A DNA stretch of 64,000 nucleotides from assembly GCA_009829735.1 (NCBI GenBank), contig CM020618.1, forward strand, positions 30,542,894-30,606,893, read 5' to 3'. The notes under the pieces were generated by a model, which made no database searches, had not been told where the DNA came from, and saw only the letters and a list, made by a program, of their open reading frames with translations. Shown here in pieces: positions 9,555-18,729 of the stretch. Source of the DNA: Pyropia yezoensis (lineage: Eukaryota; Rhodophyta; Bangiophyceae; Bangiales; Bangiaceae). Within the stretch, counting starts at the first letter, position 1; each line of letters begins with the position of its first letter. Made by a program: the position numbers and the translations under genes.

Positions 9555-12500
9555 ATGACCGGGGGGCGCTGGGGTTACCCAAGCAAGCCACCCCGCAGTA
9601 CCGCGGGGAAAGCCCCACGGAGAGCGCGGTTGAGCCGACGCCGCATCAACCCCCGGGTACACCTTCCGGCCCCGACGACACGGCGTCAGGGGATTGATGA
9701 CCAACCTCCAAGGTTGGGAGGAGAGGACGGGAAGCCCCGTCACGTTGAACCAGACAAGGGCCCCGTTCAGGATGCCCGAGCTACACCGGATATCGGTGTA
9801 GGACATGTGTTGTTTACCTTGGAGAACTTCAAGGTATCAGCCACACTGGGGGTTGACCCCCAGTCGACACGATCGTACTACCCTGTACTGGACACAGGGG
9901 CTGGACCCAACCTTATCCGGAAGGATACCCTCCCGGACAAGTGGCTTCCACGAGTCAGAGTGACTCGGGGACCCACCATCAAGGACGCGAATGGTCGACT
10001 CATTCGTACGACCGCAGCGATGTCGCTGCAGGTTACCATCGGGGATCTCACCACGGAAGTTGACTTCCTGGTATGTGAAACGCTATCGGTGCCCTGCATA
10101 CTGGGGTGCACCTTCATCAACGTTCACGTTGATGCAATCCGGCCAGGCCGGAGGACCGTCGAGCTTCAAGAAGCCGACGGGACGAAGCGAGGACACACGG
10201 CTATCGTCAGGGACCTGACGCTACAAGGAAGCCACGTTAACGTGGCTGAGGTGTACGCAAGCGTCGAGCCGAAGACACTTCGGTTGGCCAAGCGAACTCG
10301 CTTTGAGCCGTTGTCAGAGACAGTCCTCCCGGTTAACTGCGACCTCGCAGGCATCTGCAGAGTCCAGTCCAACCTACGGACGTACAAGCGCCATGGGTTG
10401 ACCATGGCCAACGGTCTCATAGACCTCCCAGCAGGAGGGTCGTCCCTCCTAGTGATGGCGAACTACCGCCGTAAGGCAGTCACCCTCCCGAAGGGAACTA
10501 TCCTCGGGATTGCCGAACTCTACGAAGGAGATATCCTTACCCCTGATAAGGAAGGTCAAGTGGAACCACTTGAAGTACTGGCGGTCGCCGAGACCACCGA
10601 GCGACAGCAACCCGATGACGGGAAGCCTAACCCATCGGCGGCTCCGGCGGACCTGCCGCTAAAGGACCAAGAGGCCTTGAAGGCACTGGCCGAGGCTGAC
10701 CTCGACCACCTTCCCCCTTCGGTAGCCGAAGGGGTACGACGGATGCTAAGAAAGCATGACGTTATGTGGACAGGCGGGGCCTTGGGGACCATTGGGGCAA
10801 CCCAACATCGTATAGACCTGGTACCAGGCGCACGACCCGCCCGCTCACAACCGCACCGAGCGGGACCTATGCAACGAGAGATCGTTGATGGAGAAGTGAA
10901 GAGGATGAGTGAAGCTAAGGTGATCCGACCTTCGATGTCGGAATGGGGTGCCCCAGTCGTTATTGTGCCGAAGAAGGATCAAACCCCTCGGTTTTGCATC
11001 GATTATCGACGCCTCAACTTGGTTACCAAGAAGGACTCATACCCTTTACCAAGGATGGATGAATGCATCGACTCCCTGGGGGAGGCTACGGTGTTTACCA
11101 CCATCGACTGCAATGCCGGATACTGGCAGATCCCGGTGGCGGACGAGGATATCCCCAAGACGGCATTCGTCTGTCACAGTGGAGTGTACGAGTTCCTAAG
11201 GATGCCCTTCGGATTGTCCAACGCCCCCGCTACATTCCAGCGGGCTATCGACATCATACTGTCGGGGGTGAAGTGGCGTAACTGCCTAGTGTACCTCGAT
11301 GACGTCATCGTCTTCTCGCGTAACATGGATGACCATGTACAACATGTTGACGAGGTTCTCACCCTCTTGAGGAACGCCGGGGTAACCCTGCGTCTGAAGA
11401 AGTGCGCCTTCTTCCAACAGACGGTCGAGTATCTGGGCCACCAGATAACCCCCGGTAAACTAGGGGTACTCGAAGCCAATACCCGGGCACTCCGGGATGC
11501 CCGGTTCCCTAACTCCCAGACGCAGCTCAAGAGCTTCCTGGGAATGTGCAATGTATACCGACGGTTCGTCAAGGACTTCGCTCGGATAGCTAAACCGTTA
11601 ACGGTTCTTACGAGCAGTACCTTACCCAAGGTACTCCAACCCCCTTCGCCTAGCGAAGAGGAGGCATTCGAGTCGCTGAAGCGAGCCCTACTAGCCCCAC
11701 CCGTCCTTGCGTTACCGCATAGACGGGGTACCTTCGTCATCGATGTCGATGCGTGTGATACACAAGTGGGATGCACCCTGTTACAGGGAGAGACGTTGAT
11801 AGGTACCGACAACGTTATCCCGGACCTACGTCCGGTAGGGTACTTCAGCCGGACACTCAACCCGGCTGAGCGGAACTATAGTGCCACCGAGCGTGAATGC
11901 CTCGGAGTTATATGGGCAGTGCAACTGCTCCGTCCATACCTGGAGGGCTCCAGGTTCATCGTGAGGTCCGACCACGAACCCCTACGATGGCTCCTCAACC
12001 TTGGTGACAAGGATTCCGATAGCCATGGGAGGCTAGCCCGATGGAGGCTGAAGATGGCCGAGCACGACTACCGCACGGTGTATAAGGCTGGGTCAACCCA
12101 CCACCTCGGAGACGCGTTGTCTCGACTCGACACCCCGAGCGGGGATACCCGCCCGGTGGACGAGGACATCCCGGTAGTACCGGTGTGCATGGTGGGTAAT
12201 GCTACCCAGGGTATGGCTGACCATACCATGGCACACCTTGCGTGCCCATTGACCCTCGCGGACTTCCGCGAGGCACAGGCCAACGACGATGACTGTAGAC
12301 GTCATCGTGCTAACCTCCTGGCCGGTACGGCCGGCATCTTCTCCGAGAACGAAGACGGACTCATATACCGGCGGGCACCCGCCGATGGACGACATCAAGT
12401 CGTGGTTCCCGTGTCCTTACGGCAAGCCGTCATGAAACGAGAACATGAGAACCCTACAGCCGGACACCCGGGGGGTTCACGTATGTTCGCAGCAATGCGA

Positions 12501-13721
12501 AGGTTCTTCTACTGGCCAGCAATGGCCGTCGACGTGGTCGACCACGTAAGGGGATGCCACCCCTGTGCACGTAACCGCATGAGTCTACATAGGCGGGCGT
12601 CTGCCATGAAGCTATTCCCACCTGATGGGCCCAACGAGCAAGTCGCTATCGACATACTCGGGCCACTTCCGATAACGGAAGAAGGGAACAGGTACATCCT
12701 GGTCATGTCTGACCGCTTCACTAAGCTGTCAAGAGCGGCAGCCATCCCGAATGATACGGCATACACGATCATGAACGCAGTGGTTGACCACTGGATCAGT
12801 GCATACGGAGTCATGAAGCAACTCCTCTCCGATAACGGAGCAAACCTTACGTCGGCATTCTGCACTAAAGTCCTGGGCATGTTCGGTATCGAACCACGTC
12901 GGGCATCCGACTACCACCCGCAGTCCAACGGGCAGGTGGAGCGGTTCAACCGCACCATCGTAAAGATGCTACAGTGCTACGTGGCCGAGCACACGAACAC
13001 TTGGGACAGGCTTCTGTCCGTACTCACCCTGGCATACAATGCCAGGCCACATCGGAGCACAAACATTGCTCCGCTGGAGTGGGTCATGCCACTAGGCGTC
13101 GGTAACTTGACGCTGCCACCCGGCAGGTGCACTCGGTATGATACACCGAAGGGCCGACCCGCCGAACGCATCCACCTAGCTTGGTTGGCCAAGCTATCGT
13201 GGATGATTCCTAAGCTCAAGGGTGCCCTTGACAGAACACAACTTCGGTATAAGAAGAACTTCGACGCCCGACTACGGGTGCGCAACGCAACCCTGGTACC
13301 AGGTGACTGGGTCTATATCAGACACCAGAAGTTCCGAGGGAACAAGCTTATGCAACCGGTCAAGGGACCGTACCAGATCCTCCACAGAGATGACCACTCT
13401 GTTATCTTACACTCCGATACGGAGATTCAACGCATCAGCATGAATGACGTCACACCTGCTCCGATGCCGGAACAGCCTCAGCCGGTACCGGCTGGGTTGC
13501 TACATGAAGCTCTTACAACCCACCGGTCAGATGACCCGGTGGGACCGGATGGGATTCCATACCAAGTAGAGAGCGTGGTCGGACACACCGACCCGGACCT
13601 ACCAGGACCCTGGTACGTCAAGGTTATGTGGGTCGGATACGACTCACCCACCTGGGAACAGGCGGCAAATATACCCCGCCAACTCCTCATGCCGTACATG
13701 AGGCGACGACGCCTACTGTAA
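9555..13721 (+). CDS. pol: Pol polyprotein of element B: protease, RT, RNase H, integrase, chromodomain
   Basis: An uninterrupted frame of 1388 residues. Domains in order: retropepsin with VLDTGAGPNLIR (about residues 110-200); reverse transcriptase with FCIDYRRLN, the FG-L-NAPATFQR block and the catalytic YLDDVIVF (about 435-620); RNase H with an FVIDVDACD start and a TERECL helix (about 720-840); integrase with the HHCC zinc-binding part (H...H-x-C-x2-C, around GCHPCARNR) and a D-D-E core (AIDILG, LSDNGANL, GQVERFNR; about 960-1150); and a C-terminal chromodomain (VMWVGYDSPTWE, about 1335-1370). The chromodomain places it among chromoviruses and would direct integration to marked chromatin. 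All visible catalytic residues are present, so this pol could be active. Confidence 0.97.
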   Translation: MTGGRWGYPSKPPRSTAGKAPRRARLSRRRINPRVHLPAPTTRRQGIDDQPPRLGGEDGKPRHVEPDKGPVQDARATPDIGVGHVLFTLENFKVSATLGVDPQSTRSYYPVLDTGAGPNLIRKDTLPDKWLPRVRVTRGPTIKDANGRLIRTTAAMSLQVTIGDLTTEVDFLVCETLSVPCILGCTFINVHVDAIRPGRRTVELQEADGTKRGHTAIVRDLTLQGSHVNVAEVYASVEPKTLRLAKRTRFEPLSETVLPVNCDLAGICRVQSNLRTYKRHGLTMANGLIDLPAGGSSLLVMANYRRKAVTLPKGTILGIAELYEGDILTPDKEGQVEPLEVLAVAETTERQQPDDGKPNPSAAPADLPLKDQEALKALAEADLDHLPPSVAEGVRRMLRKHDVMWTGGALGTIGATQHRIDLVPGARPARSQPHRAGPMQREIVDGEVKRMSEAKVIRPSMSEWGAPVVIVPKKDQTPRFCIDYRRLNLVTKKDSYPLPRMDECIDSLGEATVFTTIDCNAGYWQIPVADEDIPKTAFVCHSGVYEFLRMPFGLSNAPATFQRAIDIILSGVKWRNCLVYLDDVIVFSRNMDDHVQHVDEVLTLLRNAGVTLRLKKCAFFQQTVEYLGHQITPGKLGVLEANTRALRDARFPNSQTQLKSFLGMCNVYRRFVKDFARIAKPLTVLTSSTLPKVLQPPSPSEEEAFESLKRALLAPPVLALPHRRGTFVIDVDACDTQVGCTLLQGETLIGTDNVIPDLRPVGYFSRTLNPAERNYSATERECLGVIWAVQLLRPYLEGSRFIVRSDHEPLRWLLNLGDKDSDSHGRLARWRLKMAEHDYRTVYKAGSTHHLGDALSRLDTPSGDTRPVDEDIPVVPVCMVGNATQGMADHTMAHLACPLTLADFREAQANDDDCRRHRANLLAGTAGIFSENEDGLIYRRAPADGRHQVVVPVSLRQAVMKREHENPTAGHPGGSRMFAAMRRFFYWPAMAVDVVDHVRGCHPCARNRMSLHRRASAMKLFPPDGPNEQVAIDILGPLPITEEGNRYILVMSDRFTKLSRAAAIPNDTAYTIMNAVVDHWISAYGVMKQLLSDNGANLTSAFCTKVLGMFGIEPRRASDYHPQSNGQVERFNRTIVKMLQCYVAEHTNTWDRLLSVLTLAYNARPHRSTNIAPLEWVMPLGVGNLTLPPGRCTRYDTPKGRPAERIHLAWLAKLSWMIPKLKGALDRTQLRYKKNFDARLRVRNATLVPGDWVYIRHQKFRGNKLMQPVKGPYQILHRDDHSVILHSDTEIQRISMNDVTPAPMPEQPQPVPAGLLHEALTTHRSDDPVGPDGIPYQVESVVGHTDPDLPGPWYVKVMWVGYDSPTWEQAANIPRQLLMPYMRRRRLL

Positions 13722-13767
13722 CAACCCAACCGACACCGACTTCGGCTGTTGGGGGGTGAGGCTTATA

Positions 13768-13890
13768 CCTACTAAGTAGGGTGTGACGTGGTTACGGCAG
13801 ACTTAGGTTTCTAAGTCAAATCAGACTTAGGTTTCTAAGTCGAACCAAGCTTAGGTAACTAAGTAGAGCTAAGCTTAGGTAACTAAGTAA
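13768..13890. promoter_or_regulatory. Cluster of five short hairpin repeats between convergent ORFs of B
   Basis: Palindromes occur in series: CCTACTAAGTAGG (13768-13780), GACTTAGGTTTCTAAGTC twice (13800-13817 and 13824-13841), and CTTAGGTAACTAAG twice (13850-13863 and 13874-13887). All share a CTTAG/CTAAG stem. They lie just after the pol stop (13721) and before the end of the convergent antisense ORF (14200), so they may mark transcript 3' ends or act in RNA folding. The role is inferred from position only. Confidence 0.6.
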
Positions 13891-14199
13891 AACCTGAACC
13901 TTAATGAGTTAACTTAAAGGTAAAGGCTAACTCCGATAATATCGAAGTAACTAGGGAGCTTACACGGGAGGATGACCTCCCCAAGCCAAGACACCAAGTG
14001 AGGGAGGATGACCTCCCCAAGCATGAACCTACCGGAAGAAGTTGGACGGGAGGCAAGGCACCACTGAGCCAGAAGGGGTACTCCCCAGGGCAGCAAACAG
14101 AGGCAAGCAATGCCCCCAAAGGGGATGAGTTTATACTCACTACTACCCGGCTACCATAAGGGTTGCCGGGGCCCTCTCCCGCACAAACAATAGCACTCC

Positions 14200-16647
14200 T
14201 CAGTGGGTAGACCCACTGCCCGAGGGAGGCCACTCACGCTTAAGCGCGTAGACCTCCGTGCTCCACCGGTCGGCAACGTCACGACGGTCGACCACCCGAG
14301 TTACCTCGGTGCATAGCTGGACGAGGGTGCTGTGGCCAGCCTCCACGTCCTCCAGAGCTTTCTGGAGGCGGTCCAGCACGCCACCGAAGCAACGCGCTGA
14401 CCCAACCAGCGCAGCACCTGGGGGGATATCCCCCCAGCTAACAGAGAGACCCCCACGCATTGCGCGGGTAACAAGGGCGTCAACGCCCTCATACCAGAGA
14501 CGGGGACCTCCGTCATGTAGGACAGGGGCGGGAGGTGACACTGGCGCAGCCAGAGGAGCCACAGGAGCCGACACGGCTACCACCGGAGCCGGTGGCACCT
14601 GATACGAGGCCCGGTAGGACCCTACCGAAGGGGCTCCACCGTAACCACGGCGGTACTCCGCCCGACGACGGGACACCTCACGCTCCCCACCCACAGAGCC
14701 CCACTCTCGGGGACGACGGCCAACCGCCGCCGGCATCGGGTTACCGAACCACGGAGCAAGGACCTGAAGAGGGTCATGGATAACCATGGGAATACCCAGG
14801 TCAGCAACAGCCTCGGTGGATGCCCACCCATGGCAACTGGGCTCACCCGGCTGAGTACGCCGGACACGCAACGAGTGACGAGGCAAGGGGGAAGCCCCAG
14901 CCTGCGGGTCCCGGTACGGGGGAAGGGCCAACACCCCAGCCCAGTTCACGGCATCGTGAACAGCCAGCAGGGCTTCGAACTCCCGGGCCAACCCGGTCTT
15001 GGCGGCTATCAGATCCACGCCCAACTGCGCGATGTGCCGACGGACACCCGTCGGAAGATGAAACAGACGACCCTGCCGGCGGACGGACAGCAAAAAGGAT
15101 GAAGCCTGCCCGAGGGTAACCTCAAGGGTGAAGGTACCCTGCAACGGGTGGACCGGTCGCGAGGCCAACACACTCCCGAAGTAGCGAAGACAGGAGCCGG
15201 TGTCAAACCGGAAAGCAGGGGCGGGTTCCCACCCCTCCTGCCATAGCGGCGGGCGCACGGGAGTGTATACCGGAGCACGACCGTTGCCGGTCTGCAACGC
15301 ACACGTTATATCCGTGCGGAACGCATCCGCCATGACACCATGGTTACGTCGCCAACTCGACGCCGACTTCAACCCCGCCATGGGCGGGTAGGGAGCCGTC
15401 AACGACAGATACGGGGGTACCCCCGGGTAGTAGTCAAAGTCGGGATACCGACCGGTACTGCCCACCGTCTCCCCAAACGCAACCGGCTCCGCCGCCGCCG
15501 CAATCCCCCGAGCACTAGCCGGGTAGTCAATCTCCCGCGGCAACGCGGGGGCAATCAGGTCGCAGACCCCGAAGTTGGGGTCGAGGTAGACCTCACCCCG
15601 TCCCACCCTGGTGCGCCAGAGCTGCGCATGCCGGTCGTCCGGCTGACTCAGGATCCAATGATGTTCCACCCGGACCGCGTTCGGCTGGTTGACCAGCCGC
15701 ACCAACTCCCGCTCCCAGCTCGGGTCCACCTTAACGCGGCGGGAGGACTCTCCACGGGGATGCACCAGGTGGAAGTCCACCCGCATACGCCCATCGGACT
15801 CCATCGACTCTTGCACCGTGAGGCCTCGAACCCGAGCCACCAAGTCGGACACCGACATGGCGGGTTGACCCGCCGCCACGGCGACGCCGCCACCCAACGG
15901 GGCAACCCGGGCAGGACCAGGAAGAATCGGGGGCGCCGGGGGACGCACCACCGGCAGAGGGGCCGACGTCGGAGATGGACGAGGCCGAGGAGGAAGAAAA
16001 AGGGCGGGCGCCCGCCCGGAGTAACTCCCGGTGTCAACCGCCATGGGAGAAGGAGCGTCTTGACCGCTCGACACCCGCGGCACCGCAGGTATGGTACCGG
16101 CGCCGGCACCACCCGTCGGCGTAGCCCCCGCCTCGGAAGGGGAAGGCACTTGGACAGCCTCCGGAGCCGGAGCCCCGGCCGTGCGGACACCCGCACCGTC
16201 TTGACCCGCCGCACCGGGTGTCGCACCGCCACCACCACCCGCGTCAACGTCGGGACCGCCTCGAGGAGTCACCGCCCGGACACCCGGACCACCTTGACCA
16301 GCCGGAGTCGGCTGCGGGTCGCCACCTCCGCCGCAGGGCGGACCATCTTGAGGTAGCTGCGGTGAGCCGGCACCGGCACCAGGCTCCATCCGGGCAGCCG
16401 GCAGAGAGGGGGTAGAAGCCGCCACGCGCGGTTGACCGCCGGGTTGACCGCCGGCCGACGGCACCGTCGTGCCGCTGCACACGGACGACAGTCCTCCGGC
16501 CGACAGACGGACGGACACCGCAGGCCCGTCGTCGTCAGACGAGCTCACCCCGTAACGCGCGGCGTCGGGACCGACAGGCGCGTCGTCCTCCATCTCCTCC
16601 CCGATCAGGAGGTCTTCCTCCTCTCCAAGCACCTGGGGATAGGACAT
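14200..16647 (-). CDS. Antisense accessory ORF of element B, unknown function
   Basis: About 815 codons on the strand opposite gag-pol, lying between pol and the 3' LTR. I chose the ATG at 16647, just before an acidic stretch (GEEEDLLIGEEMEDD); the frame is also open upstream to 16929. Residues about 40-230 are Gly/Pro/Ala-rich. The central and C-terminal parts are globular, with Trp, Tyr and Leu, and contain FGSVLASRP followed by RRQGRLFHLPTGVRRHIAQL. That block matches the antisense ORF of A2 (FGSVMLTAG, QRQGMLWHLP...). Being open over 2.4 kb in a young element and having a homologue in another lineage suggest a real protein. I see no env-type signal peptide or membrane anchor and no known catalytic motif. 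Confidence 0.7.
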   Translation of the reverse strand: MSYPQVLGEEEDLLIGEEMEDDAPVGPDAARYGVSSSDDDGPAVSVRLSAGGLSSVCSGTTVPSAGGQPGGQPRVAASTPSLPAARMEPGAGAGSPQLPQDGPPCGGGGDPQPTPAGQGGPGVRAVTPRGGPDVDAGGGGGATPGAAGQDGAGVRTAGAPAPEAVQVPSPSEAGATPTGGAGAGTIPAVPRVSSGQDAPSPMAVDTGSYSGRAPALFLPPRPRPSPTSAPLPVVRPPAPPILPGPARVAPLGGGVAVAAGQPAMSVSDLVARVRGLTVQESMESDGRMRVDFHLVHPRGESSRRVKVDPSWERELVRLVNQPNAVRVEHHWILSQPDDRHAQLWRTRVGRGEVYLDPNFGVCDLIAPALPREIDYPASARGIAAAAEPVAFGETVGSTGRYPDFDYYPGVPPYLSLTAPYPPMAGLKSASSWRRNHGVMADAFRTDITCALQTGNGRAPVYTPVRPPLWQEGWEPAPAFRFDTGSCLRYFGSVLASRPVHPLQGTFTLEVTLGQASSFLLSVRRQGRLFHLPTGVRRHIAQLGVDLIAAKTGLAREFEALLAVHDAVNWAGVLALPPYRDPQAGASPLPRHSLRVRRTQPGEPSCHGWASTEAVADLGIPMVIHDPLQVLAPWFGNPMPAAVGRRPREWGSVGGEREVSRRRAEYRRGYGGAPSVGSYRASYQVPPAPVVAVSAPVAPLAAPVSPPAPVLHDGGPRLWYEGVDALVTRAMRGGLSVSWGDIPPGAALVGSARCFGGVLDRLQKALEDVEAGHSTLVQLCTEVTRVVDRRDVADRWSTEVYALKREWPPSGSGSTH

Positions 16648-17220
16648 GATAACGGGTGCAGAGTCCCCCGCGCCCACAAGCCGTCGACGGCTACGACCCG
16701 GTACGGTGGGATAACCGGGACGAGCCAGGGAAGCGCAGGCACCCGCGCTTATGACCACAAACGGCCACGAGCAGCGCCACAAACACGCGGGTCGACCCAC
16801 GCCGCACGGGGCTACGAACGCGCCCCACCCAGGCACCTGGGCGGGACGGGGCCACCCCCACACATGGGGTAAGCAAGGGGGGTCACCCCCAACCGCCCCC
16901 ACGCAACGCGGGCAGCCCTCGCCCCCCACTCAATCGTCCACACGAGAGGGACCCCCCTACCACCAGGCACCTGGTGGCGGATCCGCTTGCACCACCCCTC
17001 GGAAAGGGGGGTCGTGAACAAAAACCCACATCGGGAAATTAACGGTCCGGAAAACGGATCGTGTGTGTACCACACAAAGGGGGGCACCCCCCTCGGACAA
17101 CCTCGAAAAGGGGTGTCTGTCGCGACGGGGCGCAAAGCCCCACCCGACGGGTAAACAGTCACGCGACCCACTTACATTCGGTAACCCGAATGCAACTCGA
17201 CCCGAGGACGGGCCGAATCT
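16648..17220. other. Noncoding 3' region of element B
   Basis: The region lies between the start of the antisense ORF and the polypurine tract. It may hold the promoter of the antisense transcript. No conserved protein is evident. Confidence 0.5.
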
Positions 17221-17230
17221 AAGGGGGGGA
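17221..17230 (+). promoter_or_regulatory. Polypurine tract of B
   Basis: AAGGGGGGGA, two bases before the 3' LTR, is the expected site for plus-strand priming. Confidence 0.8.
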
Positions 17231-17232
17231 TA

Positions 17233-17594
17233 TGTAGCAATATGGTTGTCCGTATTGTGACCCTAATATTAGGGGGGCTACTTCTAATCCTTAACTTCAA
17301 ATTGAGAGTCCGAGCTGGTCACGGTATCTATAAGTTACGTATGACCAGAGGGACTTGCATCTTGGGGTGGAGGGTAGTTAGTAGTGTCTCCGAGGGTTTA
17401 TAACGAGGGGGCCGGTGGCGAATCCACCGCCGGCCAAGGTAGAACAACAAACCCCTCCCATTTGGGCTCCCATCTTGGTCCCGTGGCTTGCGCTCCAAGG
17501 ACAGCAACCTTGGCCTCCCGGTGACGTTGGTGCCGATCCCCCTTGGTGAGTGTTCCCTGAGAGTGGACGTGCGACGGATTCCTATTGTGCTACA
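17233..17594 (+). repeat. 3' LTR of element B
   Basis: 362 bp, differing from 6776-7137 at one base. It is followed by the target duplication GCTCC (17595-17599). Confidence 0.95.
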
Positions 17595-17599
17595 GCTCC

Positions 17600-18618
17600 G
17601 CCTCCACAAGTTTATCGAGTGGGAGAGCATCGAGCACAAGTTGCACCGCCCCACTCGTGGGCCCAAGGACGATGGCGCACTTCGTCAGTTCGTGTGGGTC
17701 GCTCGTGAACTTCACGACGGCCGTGTGGTCCTACGAGAGGGGTTGGGCATCGGGGACTACCCGTATGCCCCAGGGGTGGATCGCCACACTGCGTCACCCC
17801 CGGACAAGCCCATAGTTATGGCCGTGCCGTCCTATGATGACCACATGACTCAACCCACTGCGGGGGCCCCAAGTCAGGGTGGCAGTTACACCCGGGTACC
17901 GCCACCTCGGCGTGCCCCTCCGCTTCCTCCTGTTCCTTTCCAGCCTCACGGGAACATCCCGATTAGCGTGGCCGTTGAGTCGTCCACCCCGGTGTCCCCC
18001 CACTTGGGGGCCACCCTCCTGACAATATACCCCAAGTTGGTGTTACCGCCCCCGCCTCTAACCTCAGAGATGATGATCACAATGTTGGTGCGCACCATTT
18101 CCTGGTTGGCCGCGTCGACCGCAACCCTCCAAAGTTCCGAGACTCCTCAACTTGAGGAGCGCGTTCGTACTGCAGTGGCGACCGCGAGTTGCGAGTCGGT
18201 GGCGGAGTTTATGACAGCCGAGTTGGCTCGCATTGGGGCTATTATGCCCCAGCCAGCCCCACTTGGGCGTGGCAAACGTCGCGCGAGCCGGGCATACTCG
18301 CCTCCTCGCCGTCGTCGCCGACACTCGCGGCGCTCTCCCTCCGTGTCGGAAGACGAGTTTTCCTACTCCGTCTCGGAGTCCTCTACCCCGTCGGAGACGG
18401 AGTCTGTCCAGCGTCTGCGTCGCAAACTTGCGCGCAAGACCAGGCAGAAGAGTAGCCACGGTCGGCGCCACTTGCGCGACCGTGAAGGGCGCGACGGTTC
18501 CGACTTGGAGCCGCCGCCCGCTCCGACTGGTGGGGAGCGTTATCGCCGTGGGTCTCGCCGCTCGCCTCTACGTGAGGGCGAGGGCCGTGGAGTTGGAGAG
18601 TCTAGCATGCGTGCCTAG
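17600..18618 (+). pseudogene. Antisense accessory ORF of A2, 3' half (after element B)
   Basis: The frame continues the 5851-6775 frame exactly after removing B and one GCTCC copy; the stop is at 18616-18618. The part next to the insertion is a charged helix (begins LRLHKFIEWESIEHKL), followed by a Pro-rich linker. A second helical part follows, then a strongly basic Arg/Ser tail with SR-like and acidic Ser clusters (for example RRRRRHSRRSPSVSEDE), which looks like a nuclear or nucleic-acid-binding tail. The interruption separates this half from its start codon, so the protein is not made in this copy unless from another promoter. Confidence 0.7.
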
Positions 18619-18729
18619 TTGGCAGCTGCCTTTGTTGTGAGAGTGTGAGGGTTAGGGCTGTAGTTAAAAGCCACTCTGCGTACCACTTCGACTTGAAGCA
18701 CTCTCTTGGCACTGTTGCTCGGCCCTCCC

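Larger units (their letters stand above)
6776..17594 (+). mobile_element. Full-length Ty3/gypsy chromovirus B nested in A2
   Basis: A 10,819-bp element with two 362-bp LTRs that differ at a single base (C/A in GGTCMCGG), the terminal inverted repeat TGTAGCA/TGCTACA, a 5-bp target duplication, PBS, gag, an intact 1388-residue pol with C-terminal chromodomain, an antisense ORF of about 815 codons, and a purine tract (17221-17230). Near-identical LTRs mean a recent insertion. The single visible defect is an in-frame TGA in gag. B sits inside the antisense ORF of A2. Confidence 0.96.

Noticed and set aside
15340-16356. Plus-strand open frame within the antisense ORF of element B
   Set aside because: Arg/Pro/Thr-rich shadow of the minus-strand frame, which has better composition and a homologue in A2.
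14200-16647. Envelope (env) gene in element B
   Set aside because: The ORF is antisense to gag-pol and has no signal peptide, furin-type site or membrane anchor.
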